From contig NZ_VCCH02000026.1 of NCBI RefSeq assembly GCF_005938675.2, forward strand, positions 1 through 64,000: a DNA stretch of 64,000 nt, read 5' to 3'. Position numbers and translations under genes: made by a program. The notes under the pieces were generated by a model. That model had not been told where the DNA came from. It did no database searches and saw nothing but the letters and a program-made list of their open reading frames with translations. Origin of the DNA: Mycobacterium sp. KBS0706 (GTDB taxonomy: Bacteria > Pseudomonadota > Alphaproteobacteria > DSM-16000 > Inquilinaceae). Of this stretch, positions 1 to 8,341 are shown in pieces; position 1 is the first letter of the stretch, and each line of letters opens with the position of its first letter.

Positions 1-31
1 CGACCTTTGAATGCCCTGAAGGAGATCGATC

Positions 32-916
32 ATGAACGACGTCTCGCCGAGATCCGGCACGCAGGACATCGTGGTGGACACCGACTTCCTGCACGCACCG
101 GAGACGATCTGGCGAATGCTGACCACCAGCGAGCTGATCGGCCGCTGGATGATGGTGCCGACGGGGTTCGAGCCGGTGGAGGGCAAGCGCTTCACCTTCC
201 AGACCACGCCGGCCGGCGCCTGGGACGGCGTCATCCACTGCCAGGTGCTGGAGGTGATCCCGAACGCACGCCTGGTCCATAGCTGGAAGGGCGGGCATGA
301 TGGCAACGCCGGATACGGCTCGCGGCTGGACACGGTGATCACCTGGACGCTCGCAGCGACCGAAACCGGGACGCGCCTTCGCCTGGTTCATTCCGGCTTC
401 GTCCCCTCGAGGAACGGATCCGCCCTCGCGACCCTCGGTGAAGGCTGGAAGAAGGTTGCCGCGAATATCGGTGCCATCGCCGATGAGCAGGAGGAAGAGG
501 CGAGCGAGCCCTGGAGCGGCGGATGCGCCTGCGGCGCGATCCGCTACGAGATCGCGGCCGAGCCGGTGTTCATGAACGACTGCCAGTGCCGCGACTGCCA
601 GCTGCGGAGCGGCACCGGCCATGGCTCCTATCTGACCTTCCTGAGCGCCGGGGTGAAGAGGCTGCAGGGCGAGGCCACGCGCTGGAGCATCGTCGCCGAC
701 AACGGCAACGTGAAGAGCCACGCCTTCTGCCCCGCCTGCGGATCGCCGGTCTACCTGACCTCCGCCGCCAAGCCCGATTTCTTCACCGTGCACGCCGCCA
801 GCCTGGACGATCCGGGCCGGTTCAGGCCGCAGGTCGTGACCTACCGCATCCGCGGCCACGCCTGGGACCGCATCGACGAGGCCCTGCCGCAATTCGAGAA
901 GATGCCGCCGATGTGA
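32..916 (+). CDS. SRPBCC (AHSA1-type) domain fused to GFA zinc domain
   Basis: A 294-residue two-domain protein. Residues ~10-150 resemble the AHSA1/CalC SRPBCC fold, which makes a hydrophobic ligand pocket; the 'TIWRMLTTSELIGRWM' opening is typical. Residues ~160-290 form a GFA (glutathione-dependent formaldehyde-activating-like) zinc domain. All of its cysteine sets are present: C165-x-C167, C184-x-C186-x2-C189 and C233-x2-C236. The two domains are normally separate proteins; here an acidic linker (EQEEEASE) joins them. An AAGGAGA ribosome site lies 6 bases before the ATG. No substrate can be named; GFA proteins are often wrongly credited with formaldehyde metabolism. The next gene is convergent. 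Confidence 0.85.
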   Translation: MNDVSPRSGTQDIVVDTDFLHAPETIWRMLTTSELIGRWMMVPTGFEPVEGKRFTFQTTPAGAWDGVIHCQVLEVIPNARLVHSWKGGHDGNAGYGSRLDTVITWTLAATETGTRLRLVHSGFVPSRNGSALATLGEGWKKVAANIGAIADEQEEEASEPWSGGCACGAIRYEIAAEPVFMNDCQCRDCQLRSGTGHGSYLTFLSAGVKRLQGEATRWSIVADNGNVKSHAFCPACGSPVYLTSAAKPDFFTVHAASLDDPGRFRPQVVTYRIRGHAWDRIDEALPQFEKMPPM

Positions 917-926
917 GCGGACGGCC

Positions 927-1829
927 CTAGGCCGCCGCCCCGTGCTCCTTGATGAAGTCGATGAAGGCGCGCAGCGGCGCTGGCACATGGCGGCGGCCGG
1001 GGTAGTACAGGAACGGCCCCGGAAAGCTCTCCCACCATGGCTGCAGGACCGGCTCCAGCGCGCCGCCGTCCAGATGGGGGCGCAGCAGCCCCTCGAAGAT
1101 ATGGACAATGCCCAGCCCGGCCACGGCCATGCTGATGGCGAGGTCGAACGCCGCGCCCGGCCGGACCATCAGGGGCCCCGGCGGGTCCACCTTGATCGCC
1201 TCGCCGTCGCGCTCGAAATCCCAGGTCGGCGTGGCGCCGCCGGCGAACTGCCCGCGCAGGCAGGCATGGGACAGCAGGTCGCGCGGATGCTCCGGCCGCC
1301 CGCGCGCCGCCAGATAGGCGGGCGACGCCACGGTGGCGAAGCGCTGCGTGCGCGGCCCGATCGGCACCGCGATCATGTCCTGCTCCAGCCGCTCGCCGTA
1401 GCGGATGCCGGCGTCGCAGCCGGCGGCCAGCACGTCGACGAAGCCATCCTCGACCACCACCTCCAGCCGGATGTCGGGATAGGCCTTGAGGAACGGGGCC
1501 ACGACCGGCGGCAGCACGATGCGGGCGGCGCTCGAGGGAACGTTGAGGCGCAGCGTGCCGGCCGGACGGTCGCGGAACGCGTTCAGCACGTCCAGCGCCG
1601 CCTCCATCTCGCCCAGCACCGGCGCCAGCCGCTCGATCAGGCGCTGGCCCGCCTCTGTCGGGGTGACGCTGCGGGTGGTACGGTTCAGCAGGCGCAGGCC
1701 CAGCCGCGCCTCCAGCCGGCTGACCGCGACGCTGAGGCCGGAGGCAGAGACGCCGCCGACCCGGGCCGCGTCGCGGAAGCCGCCAGCGCGGGCCACGGAG
1801 ATGAAGGCGGCGAGGTCGTTCAGGTCCAT
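927..1829 (-). CDS. LysR-family transcriptional regulator
   Basis: A 300-residue LysR regulator. Its N-terminal winged helix-turn-helix (residues ~1-60, 'MDLNDLAAFISVARAGGFRD') is followed by a periplasmic-binding-protein-like effector domain. The form (AR.GGFRDAA... SGLSVAVSRLEARLGLRLLNRTTRSV) is that of the large subgroup that usually controls a divergent oxidoreductase. The gene diverges from the aldo/keto reductase at 1924 across 94 bases, so that gene is the likely target. Length and domain order are normal for the family. The effector is unknown. Confidence 0.92.
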   Translation of the reverse strand: MDLNDLAAFISVARAGGFRDAARVGGVSASGLSVAVSRLEARLGLRLLNRTTRSVTPTEAGQRLIERLAPVLGEMEAALDVLNAFRDRPAGTLRLNVPSSAARIVLPPVVAPFLKAYPDIRLEVVVEDGFVDVLAAGCDAGIRYGERLEQDMIAVPIGPRTQRFATVASPAYLAARGRPEHPRDLLSHACLRGQFAGGATPTWDFERDGEAIKVDPPGPLMVRPGAAFDLAISMAVAGLGIVHIFEGLLRPHLDGGALEPVLQPWWESFPGPFLYYPGRRHVPAPLRAFIDFIKEHGAAA

Positions 1830-1923
1830 TGTTCACGGCTTTCAACAGCCCGTGCAGATTAGGTCGAGTTATCAAACAGGACAATCGCTGCCATATCCGG
1901 CTCGTCCCTCAAGGAGACCCGAT

Positions 1924-2790
1924 ATGACTCTTTCCGCCGCTGGCACATTCCCACTCGCCGACCGCACCGTGAGCCGCATGGGCTATGGCGCCATGCAGCT
2001 GGCCGGCCCCGGCGTGTTCGGCCCGCCGAAGGACCGCGCCGCCGCCGTCGCCGTGCTGCGCGAGGCGGTGGAGTCCGGCGTCGACCACATCGACACCAGC
2101 GACTTCTACGGCCCGCACGTCACCAACCAAATCATCCGCGAGGCGCTGCACCCCTATCAGGACAGCCTGACGATCGTCACCAAGGTCGGGGCGTTCCGCG
2201 GCGATGACGGCGCCTGGCTGCCCGCGCCGGAGCCGGCCGAGCTGGAGCGCGGGGTCCACGACAACCTGCGCAACCTCGGCCTCGATGTGCTGGACGTCGT
2301 CAATGTCCGGATCATGGGCAGTGTTCACGCCCCGTCCGAAGGCTCGATCGAGAGGCAGGTCGCGGCGGTGGCGGAGCTGCAGCGCCGCGGGCTGGTCCGC
2401 CATGTGGGCTTGAGCAACGTGACCTCGACCCAGGTGGCGGAGGCGCGGCGCATCACGCCGATCGTCTGCGTCCAGAACCAGTACAACCTGGTGCAGCGCG
2501 AGGACGACGCGCTGGTCGACGAGCTGGCGGGGCAGGGGATCGCCTATGTGCCCTTCTTCCCGCTCGGCGGCTTCTCGCCGATCCAGTCCGCGGCGCTGTC
2601 GCGGATCGCCGAGGGGCTGGGCGCGACGCCACGCCAGGTCGCGCTGGCCTGGCTGCTGCGCCGCGCGCCCAACATCCTGCTGATCCCGGGAACGTCCTCG
2701 CCCGAGCATCTGCGCGAGAACCTGAAGGCGGCGGAGCTGGTGCTGCCGGATGCGACGATGGCCGAGCTCGACGCGATCGGCCGGGCCTGA
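1924..2790 (+). CDS. aldo/keto reductase family oxidoreductase
   Basis: A 288-residue NADPH-dependent aldo/keto reductase, TIM-barrel type, probably cytosolic. The catalytic Asp-Tyr pair is in 'HIDTSDFYGPH' near residues 57-63. The family usually has a Lys at the end of strand 4 (here 'VTKVGAF') and a catalytic His further on, which here is replaced by the segment 'VNVRIMGS'. The phosphate-binding C-terminal loop 'ILLIPGTSSPEHLRENL' is intact. The ATG at 1924 follows AAGGAGA by a short spacer and gives the expected N-terminus; longer in-frame starts run back into the divergent LysR gene. The substrate is unknown. The stop abuts that of the convergent LysR gene at 2791. Confidence 0.9.
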   Translation: MTLSAAGTFPLADRTVSRMGYGAMQLAGPGVFGPPKDRAAAVAVLREAVESGVDHIDTSDFYGPHVTNQIIREALHPYQDSLTIVTKVGAFRGDDGAWLPAPEPAELERGVHDNLRNLGLDVLDVVNVRIMGSVHAPSEGSIERQVAAVAELQRRGLVRHVGLSNVTSTQVAEARRITPIVCVQNQYNLVQREDDALVDELAGQGIAYVPFFPLGGFSPIQSAALSRIAEGLGATPRQVALAWLLRRAPNILLIPGTSSPEHLRENLKAAELVLPDATMAELDAIGRA

Positions 2791-3654
2791 TCAGGGCCGG
2801 GGCGCCGCTGGCAGTCCCTCGCGCAGCACCCCGATCGCGGCCTCCACCACCGGGGGGCGCCGGTCGCGGGCGAACAGGCCGTACTGGGCGGCCAGCGGCC
2901 CCGGCACCCCGGTCTTCAGCACCTTCATCGACCCCGGGCGGACGGAATCGGGCGGCAGCACCCCGACGCCCAGCCCGTTCTCGATCGCCGGCTGCAGCGC
3001 GGTGACGCTCTGGCTGGTGAAGGTGACGCGATGTTCGCGGCCGGCAGCCGCCAGCGCCTCGATCATCCGCCGGCGCCACAGGCAGGGCGCGGTGAAGGCC
3101 ACCAGGTCGAGTGGCCGGTCGGGATCCGGGGTGAGATCGGGGGCGCAGACCCATTGCAGCTCGACCGTCCAGGTGATCAGCGCGTCGGCCGTCACCACCG
3201 AGGTCGGGCCCAGCATGATGTCCAGCCCGTCCTCGCCCCACAGCTTGCCCAACGCCACGGCATGCTCGACCACGACGTCCAGGCGGATGTCGGGATAGGC
3301 GCGGTGCAGCCGGCCCAGCGCGGCCGGCAGCGTCGTGGTTGCCACCTCCTCGCACAGGCCGATGCGCACGCTGCCGCGGAGCTCCTTCTGCTGCAGCCGC
3401 GCCGCGGCCTCGTCGCCCAGCGCCAGCATGCGGGTGGCGTAGCCCAGGAAGATCTCGCCCTCCGCGGTCGGCACCACGCCGCGGCCGGTGCGCTGGAACA
3501 GGTGCCGCTCCAGCAGCCCCTCCAGCCGGCGCATCTGCATGCTCAGCGCCGACTGGGTCCGGCCGGTCTGCGCTGCCACCTTGCTCAGGCTGCCTTGCCG
3601 GCACACCGCGACATAGGTGCGGAGGAGGTCGAGGCCGATCTGCTCGGATATCAT
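2791..3654 (-). CDS. LysR-family transcriptional regulator
   Basis: A 287-residue LysR regulator. The N-terminal winged helix (residues ~6-65, 'GLDLLRTYVAVCRQGSLSKV', then a QSALSMQMRRLEGLLE recognition segment) precedes a normal effector-binding domain. It diverges from the quinone oxidoreductase at 3748 (93-base gap), which is its probable target. It is convergent and end-to-end with the aldo/keto reductase. The effector is unknown. Confidence 0.92.
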   Translation of the reverse strand: MISEQIGLDLLRTYVAVCRQGSLSKVAAQTGRTQSALSMQMRRLEGLLERHLFQRTGRGVVPTAEGEIFLGYATRMLALGDEAAARLQQKELRGSVRIGLCEEVATTTLPAALGRLHRAYPDIRLDVVVEHAVALGKLWGEDGLDIMLGPTSVVTADALITWTVELQWVCAPDLTPDPDRPLDLVAFTAPCLWRRRMIEALAAAGREHRVTFTSQSVTALQPAIENGLGVGVLPPDSVRPGSMKVLKTGVPGPLAAQYGLFARDRRPPVVEAAIGVLREGLPAAPRP

Positions 3655-3747
3655 TTTCGCTGAACTCTGATGTTGCCGATATCAGGCTACAGCCATATCC
3701 CATGCCGCGCCATCTTCCCGGGTATCAGCAGCGCAGCGAGGTACCCA

Positions 3748-4713
3748 GTGAAAGCGATCAGAGTTCACCGTCATGGCGGCCCCGAGGTTCTCACCTATGA
3801 GGAGGTCGGGGTCGGCCGGCCCGGCCCCGGCGAGGTCCTGGTCCGCAACCGGGCGATCGGCCTGAACTTCGTCGACACCTATTTCCGCACCGGCGCCTAT
3901 GCTCCGCCGGGCCTGCCCTTCATCCCCGGCAACGAGGGCGCCGGCGAGGTCGTCGCGGTCGGGGAGGGCGTCGCCGGCTTCGCGCCGGGCGACCGCGTGG
4001 CCTATGTCGAGACCCTCGGCGCCTATGCCGAGCAGCGCATCGTGCCGGTGCATTTCCTGGTGCCCCTGCCCGAGGCGATCGATTTCGAGACCGGCGCGGC
4101 GATGATGCTGAAGGGGCTGACGGCCCAATACCTGCTGCGGCGTACGATCAGGGTCGGGCCCGGCCACACCGTCCTGCTGCACGCGGCGGCGGGCGGCGTC
4201 GGCCTGATCCTGACGCAATGGGCCAAGCATCTCGGCGCCACCGTCATCGGCACGGTCGGCTCGCCGGAGAAGGCCGCGCTGGCGCGTGAGAACGGCGCGG
4301 ATCACGTGATCGAGTACCGGGATTTCGCCGCGCGGGTGCGCGAGATCACGGGCGGGCAGGGGGCCGACGTGGTCTATGACGGCGTCGGCCGGGCGACCTT
4401 CGAGGGCTCGCTCGACAGCCTGCGGCCCTTCGGCACCTTCGTCGCCTTCGGCTCGGCCTCCGGCCCGATCGACCCCTTCGACATCACCCTGCTGATGCGG
4501 AAGGGCTCGCTCTTCGCCACCTGGCAGCTGCTGTTCGAGCACCTCCGAAAGCGCGAGGACGTTCTGGCGATGAGCCGGGACCTGTTCGACGTCGTCGCCG
4601 GCGGCGCGGTAACGATCCCGGTCAATGCCCGGCTGCCGCTGGCCGAGGCCGCCGAAGCGCACCGCCGGCTGGAGGGACGCGAGACAACCGGCGCGACGGT
4701 GCTGCTGCCTTAG
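3748..4713 (+). CDS. quinone oxidoreductase (zeta-crystallin-like MDR family)
   Basis: A 321-residue medium-chain dehydrogenase/reductase of the NADPH:quinone oxidoreductase (QorA/zeta-crystallin) group. A GroES-like domain (residues ~1-120, with 'NFVDTYFRTGAY') is followed by a Rossmann NADPH domain with 'LLHAAAGGVGLILTQWAKHL' near residues 145-165. Catalytic zinc ligands are absent, as expected for quinone reductases. The GTG at 3748 is chosen because the protein then opens MKAIRVHRHGGPEVL, the family norm, and GAGG lies upstream; earlier in-frame starts add an atypical leader. Expected reaction: two- or one-electron reduction of quinones with NADPH. Confidence 0.92.
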   Translation: MKAIRVHRHGGPEVLTYEEVGVGRPGPGEVLVRNRAIGLNFVDTYFRTGAYAPPGLPFIPGNEGAGEVVAVGEGVAGFAPGDRVAYVETLGAYAEQRIVPVHFLVPLPEAIDFETGAAMMLKGLTAQYLLRRTIRVGPGHTVLLHAAAGGVGLILTQWAKHLGATVIGTVGSPEKAALARENGADHVIEYRDFAARVREITGGQGADVVYDGVGRATFEGSLDSLRPFGTFVAFGSASGPIDPFDITLLMRKGSLFATWQLLFEHLRKREDVLAMSRDLFDVVAGGAVTIPVNARLPLAEAAEAHRRLEGRETTGATVLLP

Positions 4714-4781
4714 TGGTGGAATTGCAGGGGTGGAATTGCCATGCCCGTCCTTTCGAGGAGCGGGGCATGGTGCCTCGCGGC

Positions 4782-4810
4782 TTGCATTTGTTCTCTATAT
4801 GTTCTAATTT
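4782..4810 (+). promoter_or_regulatory. SOS (LexA-type) promoter of the 2H phosphoesterase gene
   Basis: The sequence shows a -35-like TTGCAT (4782-4787), a 17-base spacer and a -10-like TAATTT (4805-4810). Inside the spacer, at 4790-4804, is GTTC-N7-GTTC, the established LexA recognition form in Alphaproteobacteria. A bound repressor would cover the promoter core. The downstream gene starts at 4868. Confidence 0.75.
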
Positions 4811-4867
4811 ACATCAACACCAACAACGAAGGGAAGCGGAAGGCGAGCTCACTCCAGGAGGCTGGAT

Positions 4868-5443
4868 ATGCAGCACGTCTTCGATTTTCTCGGTCCTCCG
4901 CCGAACTGGGACCGGTTGTTCTTCTGCGTGATGCCGGATGAGGCGGCCGGCGGCAGGGTCATGCGGCTCGGCGACCACATCTTCCTCCAGCATCGCCTGG
5001 ACGGATCACGGCTGCGGCGGGACCGCCTGCACATGTCGTTGCACCATGTCGGCGACTATCCGCACCTGCCGAGCAAGGCTGTGTATGCGGCGCGCCTGGC
5101 TGCGAAGGCCGTGATGTCGGCACCGTTCGAGATCTGGCTCCGCGCCGTACACAGCTTCGAGCCCGCGCCGCACAGGCAGAACCGGCGACCGCTGGTTCTG
5201 CTCGGCGACGGCGGCGAGGCCCTGATGACGCTGTTCCGCACCCTCGGCGCGGCCATGCTTCGGAACGGCTTGAAGGCGGCGGCCACGTTCACGCCGCACG
5301 TGACGCTGTCCTATGGCCCGCAACCGGTCCCGACGCAGCCGATCGAGCCGATCCGCTTTCAGGCGAAGGACTTCGTCCTGATCCGCAGCCGGCTCGGCCT
5401 CACCCAGTACGAGGTGATCGACCGTTGGCCGCTGGGCACCTGA
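4868..5443 (+). CDS. 2H phosphoesterase / 2'-5' RNA ligase (LigT-like) family protein
   Basis: A 191-residue protein of the 2H phosphoesterase superfamily. The two defining H-x-[ST] motifs are visible: HMS (in 'RLHMSLHHVGDY', near residue 57) and HVT (in 'FTPHVTLSYGP', near residue 143). Members act on 2',5' or cyclic 2',3' phosphodiester bonds in RNA or nucleotides. The substrate here is unknown. AGGAGG sits 6 bases before the ATG. The gene stands alone on its strand behind an SOS-type promoter (4782-4810), so a role in the DNA-damage response is inferred. No imuA, imuB or dnaE2 gene is present in this window. Confidence 0.85.
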   Translation: MQHVFDFLGPPPNWDRLFFCVMPDEAAGGRVMRLGDHIFLQHRLDGSRLRRDRLHMSLHHVGDYPHLPSKAVYAARLAAKAVMSAPFEIWLRAVHSFEPAPHRQNRRPLVLLGDGGEALMTLFRTLGAAMLRNGLKAAATFTPHVTLSYGPQPVPTQPIEPIRFQAKDFVLIRSRLGLTQYEVIDRWPLGT

Positions 5444-5492
5444 TGCTCGCGCCCGACACCCGGGACCATGGACGGTCCCGGGTCAGCCGCGG

Positions 5493-5942
5493 TCAGCCCG
5501 GCCGGGACGTCATCACCACCGAGCCGGTCTCCAGCAGCGATTTCAGGTTCGACAGGATCAGCGGCCAGCCGCCGGAGACCGCCTCGATGAACTTCGACTC
5601 CTCGCGCTCGATGCTGTGGGTCACCGTCAGCTTGACCGCTTCGCCGGCCGGTTCGATGTCCATGATGCAGCGGGACCAGCCTTCTTCCTTCAACTCCGGC
5701 CGGAACTCGTTGCGCCAGCGCAGCACCAGGCGCCGCGGCGGGTTGAACTCCAGCACCTCGCCGGTGTCGCCGATCCGGCCGTCCGGCAGGATCAGCTTCC
5801 AGGCGCCGCCGGCGCGCCATTCGGCCTCGTGGCGGACGCCCAGCCAGTAGCGAGGTGTGAACTCCGGCTCGGTCAGCGCCTGCCACAGCGCGGCCGGGGT
5901 GGTGCGGATGAAGGTGACGTAGACGAAGGTACTTCCAGCCAT
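5493..5942 (-). CDS. SRPBCC (AHSA1-type) domain protein
   Basis: A 149-residue single-domain SRPBCC/AHSA1 protein, normal length. Its hallmarks are 'FIRTTPAALWQALTEPEFT' at the start and the C-terminal helix 'SGGWPLILSNLKSLLETG'. Such proteins bind small hydrophobic ligands; no enzymatic residue can be assigned. It lies 36 bases downstream of an ArsR-type regulator on the same strand, a common two-gene arrangement, and the pair is probably one operon under the operator at 6321-6340. AAGGAG precedes the ATG. Confidence 0.9.
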   Translation of the reverse strand: MAGSTFVYVTFIRTTPAALWQALTEPEFTPRYWLGVRHEAEWRAGGAWKLILPDGRIGDTGEVLEFNPPRRLVLRWRNEFRPELKEEGWSRCIMDIEPAGEAVKLTVTHSIEREESKFIEAVSGGWPLILSNLKSLLETGSVVMTSRPG

Positions 5943-5978
5943 GACGTCGCTCCTTGGTTGTCTCGGTCGTTCGCGGGG

Positions 5979-6314
5979 CTAGCCGTCGCCGCCCTGCCGT
6001 TCGAGCCTCTGCTTGAGCTCCGACAGCGCCTCGAGCCGCGGCTGCTCGAACTTGCGGATCCAGCGTTCCGCGATCGCGTGGATCGGCACCGGGTTGATGA
6101 AGTGCCGCTTCTCCCGGCCCTGCCGCTGCCAGGAGACGAGATTGGCCTCCTCCAGGATCGCCAGATGCTTGGTCACCGCCTGGCGTGTCATCCCCATGCC
6201 CTGGCAGAGCTCGCCCAGCGTCTGGCCGCTCTCCGCATGCAGCCGGTCCAGCAGCTCCCGGCGGCTGGCATCCGCCAAGGCCCGGAACACGGCATCGTCG
6301 TCGCTCTGCATCAT
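5979..6314 (-). CDS. ArsR-family (SdpR-like) helix-turn-helix repressor
   Basis: A 111-residue winged-helix repressor of the ArsR/SdpR type. 'VFRALADASRRELLDRL' is the typical first helix pair, and the recognition helix is in 'MGMTRQAVTKHLAILEEA' (near residues 40-57). Metal-binding cysteines of the classic ArsR site are absent, so it is probably not a metal sensor. The ATG at 6314 is preferred; a TTG four codons upstream falls inside the operator palindrome. It is the first gene of a pair with the SRPBCC gene and probably represses itself. The arginase-family gene diverges from it. Confidence 0.88.
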   Translation of the reverse strand: MMQSDDDAVFRALADASRRELLDRLHAESGQTLGELCQGMGMTRQAVTKHLAILEEANLVSWQRQGREKRHFINPVPIHAIAERWIRKFEQPRLEALSELKQRLERQGGDG

Positions 6315-6320
6315 CGTAAT

Positions 6321-6340
6321 ATGCAACCTTTTAGTTGCAT
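6321..6340 (-). promoter_or_regulatory. inverted-repeat operator of the ArsR-SRPBCC operon
   Basis: A perfect inverted repeat, ATGCAAC-N6-GTTGCAT, lies 6 bases upstream of the ArsR start codon. Its arm length and position fit an autorepressor site of an ArsR-family dimer. It also lies about 65 bases upstream of the divergent arginase-family gene, which could share the control. Confidence 0.7.
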
Positions 6341-6405
6341 GTCAAGCCGGGAACCCGGATCGCCGCGATCCGGTTAGGATGGGTCAGAGATGAGGAGGCG
6401 TCGCC

Positions 6406-7293
6406 ATGAGCCGTCCCCGCTACGCGATCGTCGAGGCGCCCTCGGTGCTGGGGCTGTTCCCGAAGGGCGTCGAACGGCTGCCCGAGGCCCTGCTCGGGGC
6501 CGGGCTGGCCGACAGGCTGGGGGCGCGGCGGGCCGGCCGGGTCGAGCCGCCGCCCTACGACCCCCGGCGTGACCCGGAGACGATGCTGCTCAACCCGTCC
6601 GGCATCGCCGCCTATTCGGTCGCGCTGGCCGACGCCGTCGGGCTCGCCCTCGGCGCCGGCGAGGTGCCGGTGGTGCTGGGCGGCGACTGTTCGATCCTGC
6701 TCGGCTGCCTGCTGCCGCTGCGCCGCCGCGGGCGCTTCGGCCTCTTGTTCCTCGACGGCCATGCCGATTTCTACCAGCCGGAGGCCGAGCCCAATGGCGA
6801 GGCGGCGTCGATGGACCTGGCGCTGGCCACCGGTCGCGGCCCGGCGCTGGTGGCCGATCCCGAAGGGCTGCGGCCGCTGGTCCGCGACGAGGATGTGGTC
6901 GCCTTCGGCATCCGCGACGCCGAGGACGCGGAAAAATTCGGCAGCCAGCGAATCGAGGACAGCGGCGTCGAGCTGCTCGACCTCGCCGCGATCCGGCGGG
7001 TGGGCACGCAGGCGGCGTTGGAACGGGCGCTGGACTGGTTGACCCGGCCAGAGCTGCTCGGCTTCTGGGTCCATCTCGACGCCGACGTGCTCGACGACGC
7101 GGTGATGCCGGCGGTCGACTACCGGATGCCGGACGGCCTGTCCTTCGACGAGCTGGCGACGGTCCTCGGCGCTGCCGCTGCGAGCGGGCGGATGGCCGGC
7201 ATCGACCTCACCATCTTCAACCCCGCGCTGGACCCGGACGGCGCCATCGCGGCCGGCTTCGCCGACGCCATCGCCCGGGGGCTGCGCAGCTAG
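6406..7293 (+). CDS. arginase/agmatinase-family ureohydrolase
   Basis: A 295-residue member of the ureohydrolase superfamily, which hydrolyses guanidino compounds to urea at a dinuclear Mn site. The metal motifs are in order: 'VVLGGDCS' (residues ~97-104), 'LFLDGHADFYQP' (~117-128) and 'HLDADVLDDAVMPAVDYRMP' (~224-243). The protein is closer to arginase than to agmatinase in the spacing of these motifs, but the guanidino substrate cannot be told from sequence. GAGGAGG precedes the ATG. The LysR gene at 7317 follows by 23 bases on the same strand. Confidence 0.88.
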   Translation: MSRPRYAIVEAPSVLGLFPKGVERLPEALLGAGLADRLGARRAGRVEPPPYDPRRDPETMLLNPSGIAAYSVALADAVGLALGAGEVPVVLGGDCSILLGCLLPLRRRGRFGLLFLDGHADFYQPEAEPNGEAASMDLALATGRGPALVADPEGLRPLVRDEDVVAFGIRDAEDAEKFGSQRIEDSGVELLDLAAIRRVGTQAALERALDWLTRPELLGFWVHLDADVLDDAVMPAVDYRMPDGLSFDELATVLGAAAASGRMAGIDLTIFNPALDPDGAIAAGFADAIARGLRS

Positions 7294-7316
7294 GTCCGCC
7301 GGGATATGCTGCGTGG

Positions 7317-8237
7317 ATGCCGCTTCGCCTGCCGCCGCTTCCCGCCCTCCGCTTCTTCGAGGCGGCCGGGCGCCATCTCAGCTTCAAGCTCGCCGCCGCC
7401 GAGCTGAATGTGACGCCCAGCGCGGTCAGCCACGGCATCGTCGGGCTGGAGCGGGCGCTGGACGTCGAGCTGTTCGTGCGCGAGCCGCGCAGGCTGTCGC
7501 TGACGCCGGAGGGCGCGGACTACCTGCCCTATGTCTCCGAGGCGCTGTCGCTGATCGCCATCGGCACCCAGCGGCTGCCGCACCACCGGGAGCGCCGGAG
7601 CATCACCGTCAGCTGCGCCCCGACCTTCGCCGCCCGCTGGCTGCTGCCGCGGCTGCACCGCTTCGCCGAGCGCTGGCCGACCATCGGCGTCACCGTCGAC
7701 ACCTCACGCCGGCAGGTCGGCTTCCCGATCGACGGCTTCGACTTCGCCATCCGGATGAGCCGGGCGACCGCCGCCGGCGCCGCGCGGCTGTTCGGCGAGA
7801 GCCTGGTACCCGTGTGCAGCCCGGCCTATCGCGAGGCCATGGCCGGCGAAGACGGGGCGGTCGACCTCCGCCGGGCCGCGCTGATCCACGTCACCCCGGC
7901 CAGCGAGGACTGGCAGGCCTGGCTGGAGCGGACCGGCATCGAAGGCGTCGGCCTCGCCGGGGGCCTGCGCGTCGACACTGTCCAGATGGCGTTCGAGGCC
8001 GCCGTCCTGGGGCTCGGTGTCGCCCTCGGCCGGCGGCCGCTGGTCGACCAGGAGCTCGCCTCGGGCGCCCTGGTCGAGGCGGGCCTGCCGGCGATCGCGG
8101 CCGAGACCGCCTATTGGCTGGTTGGTTCCGAAGGGGCGGACCGTCGCCCGGACCTGCTTGGCTTCAAGCGCTGGCTGCTGCGCGAGGTCGAGGCGGCCGG
8201 GCAGGGCACGGCCGCAGGCGGACGCCGGACCGCATAG
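7317..8237 (+). CDS. LysR-family regulator, GcvA-like
   Basis: A 306-residue LysR regulator. 'LPPLPALRFFEAAGRHLSFK' and the following TPSAVSHGI recognition helix are characteristic of the GcvA subgroup. A full effector domain follows (residues ~90-295). It lies 23 bases after the arginase-family gene on the same strand, so the two may be co-transcribed. The MFS gene follows 104 bases later. Target and effector are unknown. Confidence 0.92.
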   Translation: MPLRLPPLPALRFFEAAGRHLSFKLAAAELNVTPSAVSHGIVGLERALDVELFVREPRRLSLTPEGADYLPYVSEALSLIAIGTQRLPHHRERRSITVSCAPTFAARWLLPRLHRFAERWPTIGVTVDTSRRQVGFPIDGFDFAIRMSRATAAGAARLFGESLVPVCSPAYREAMAGEDGAVDLRRAALIHVTPASEDWQAWLERTGIEGVGLAGGLRVDTVQMAFEAAVLGLGVALGRRPLVDQELASGALVEAGLPAIAAETAYWLVGSEGADRRPDLLGFKRWLLREVEAAGQGTAAGGRRTA

Positions 8238-8341
8238 GCTCGCCGATACAGGTGAAGATCCTTCACCCGTCGCCGAAACCTTCTCTTTTGCCGCGCCCTT
8301 CGCCGGTTGCCATGGTGGGGCCGGGCGAGGAGGACCCTACA

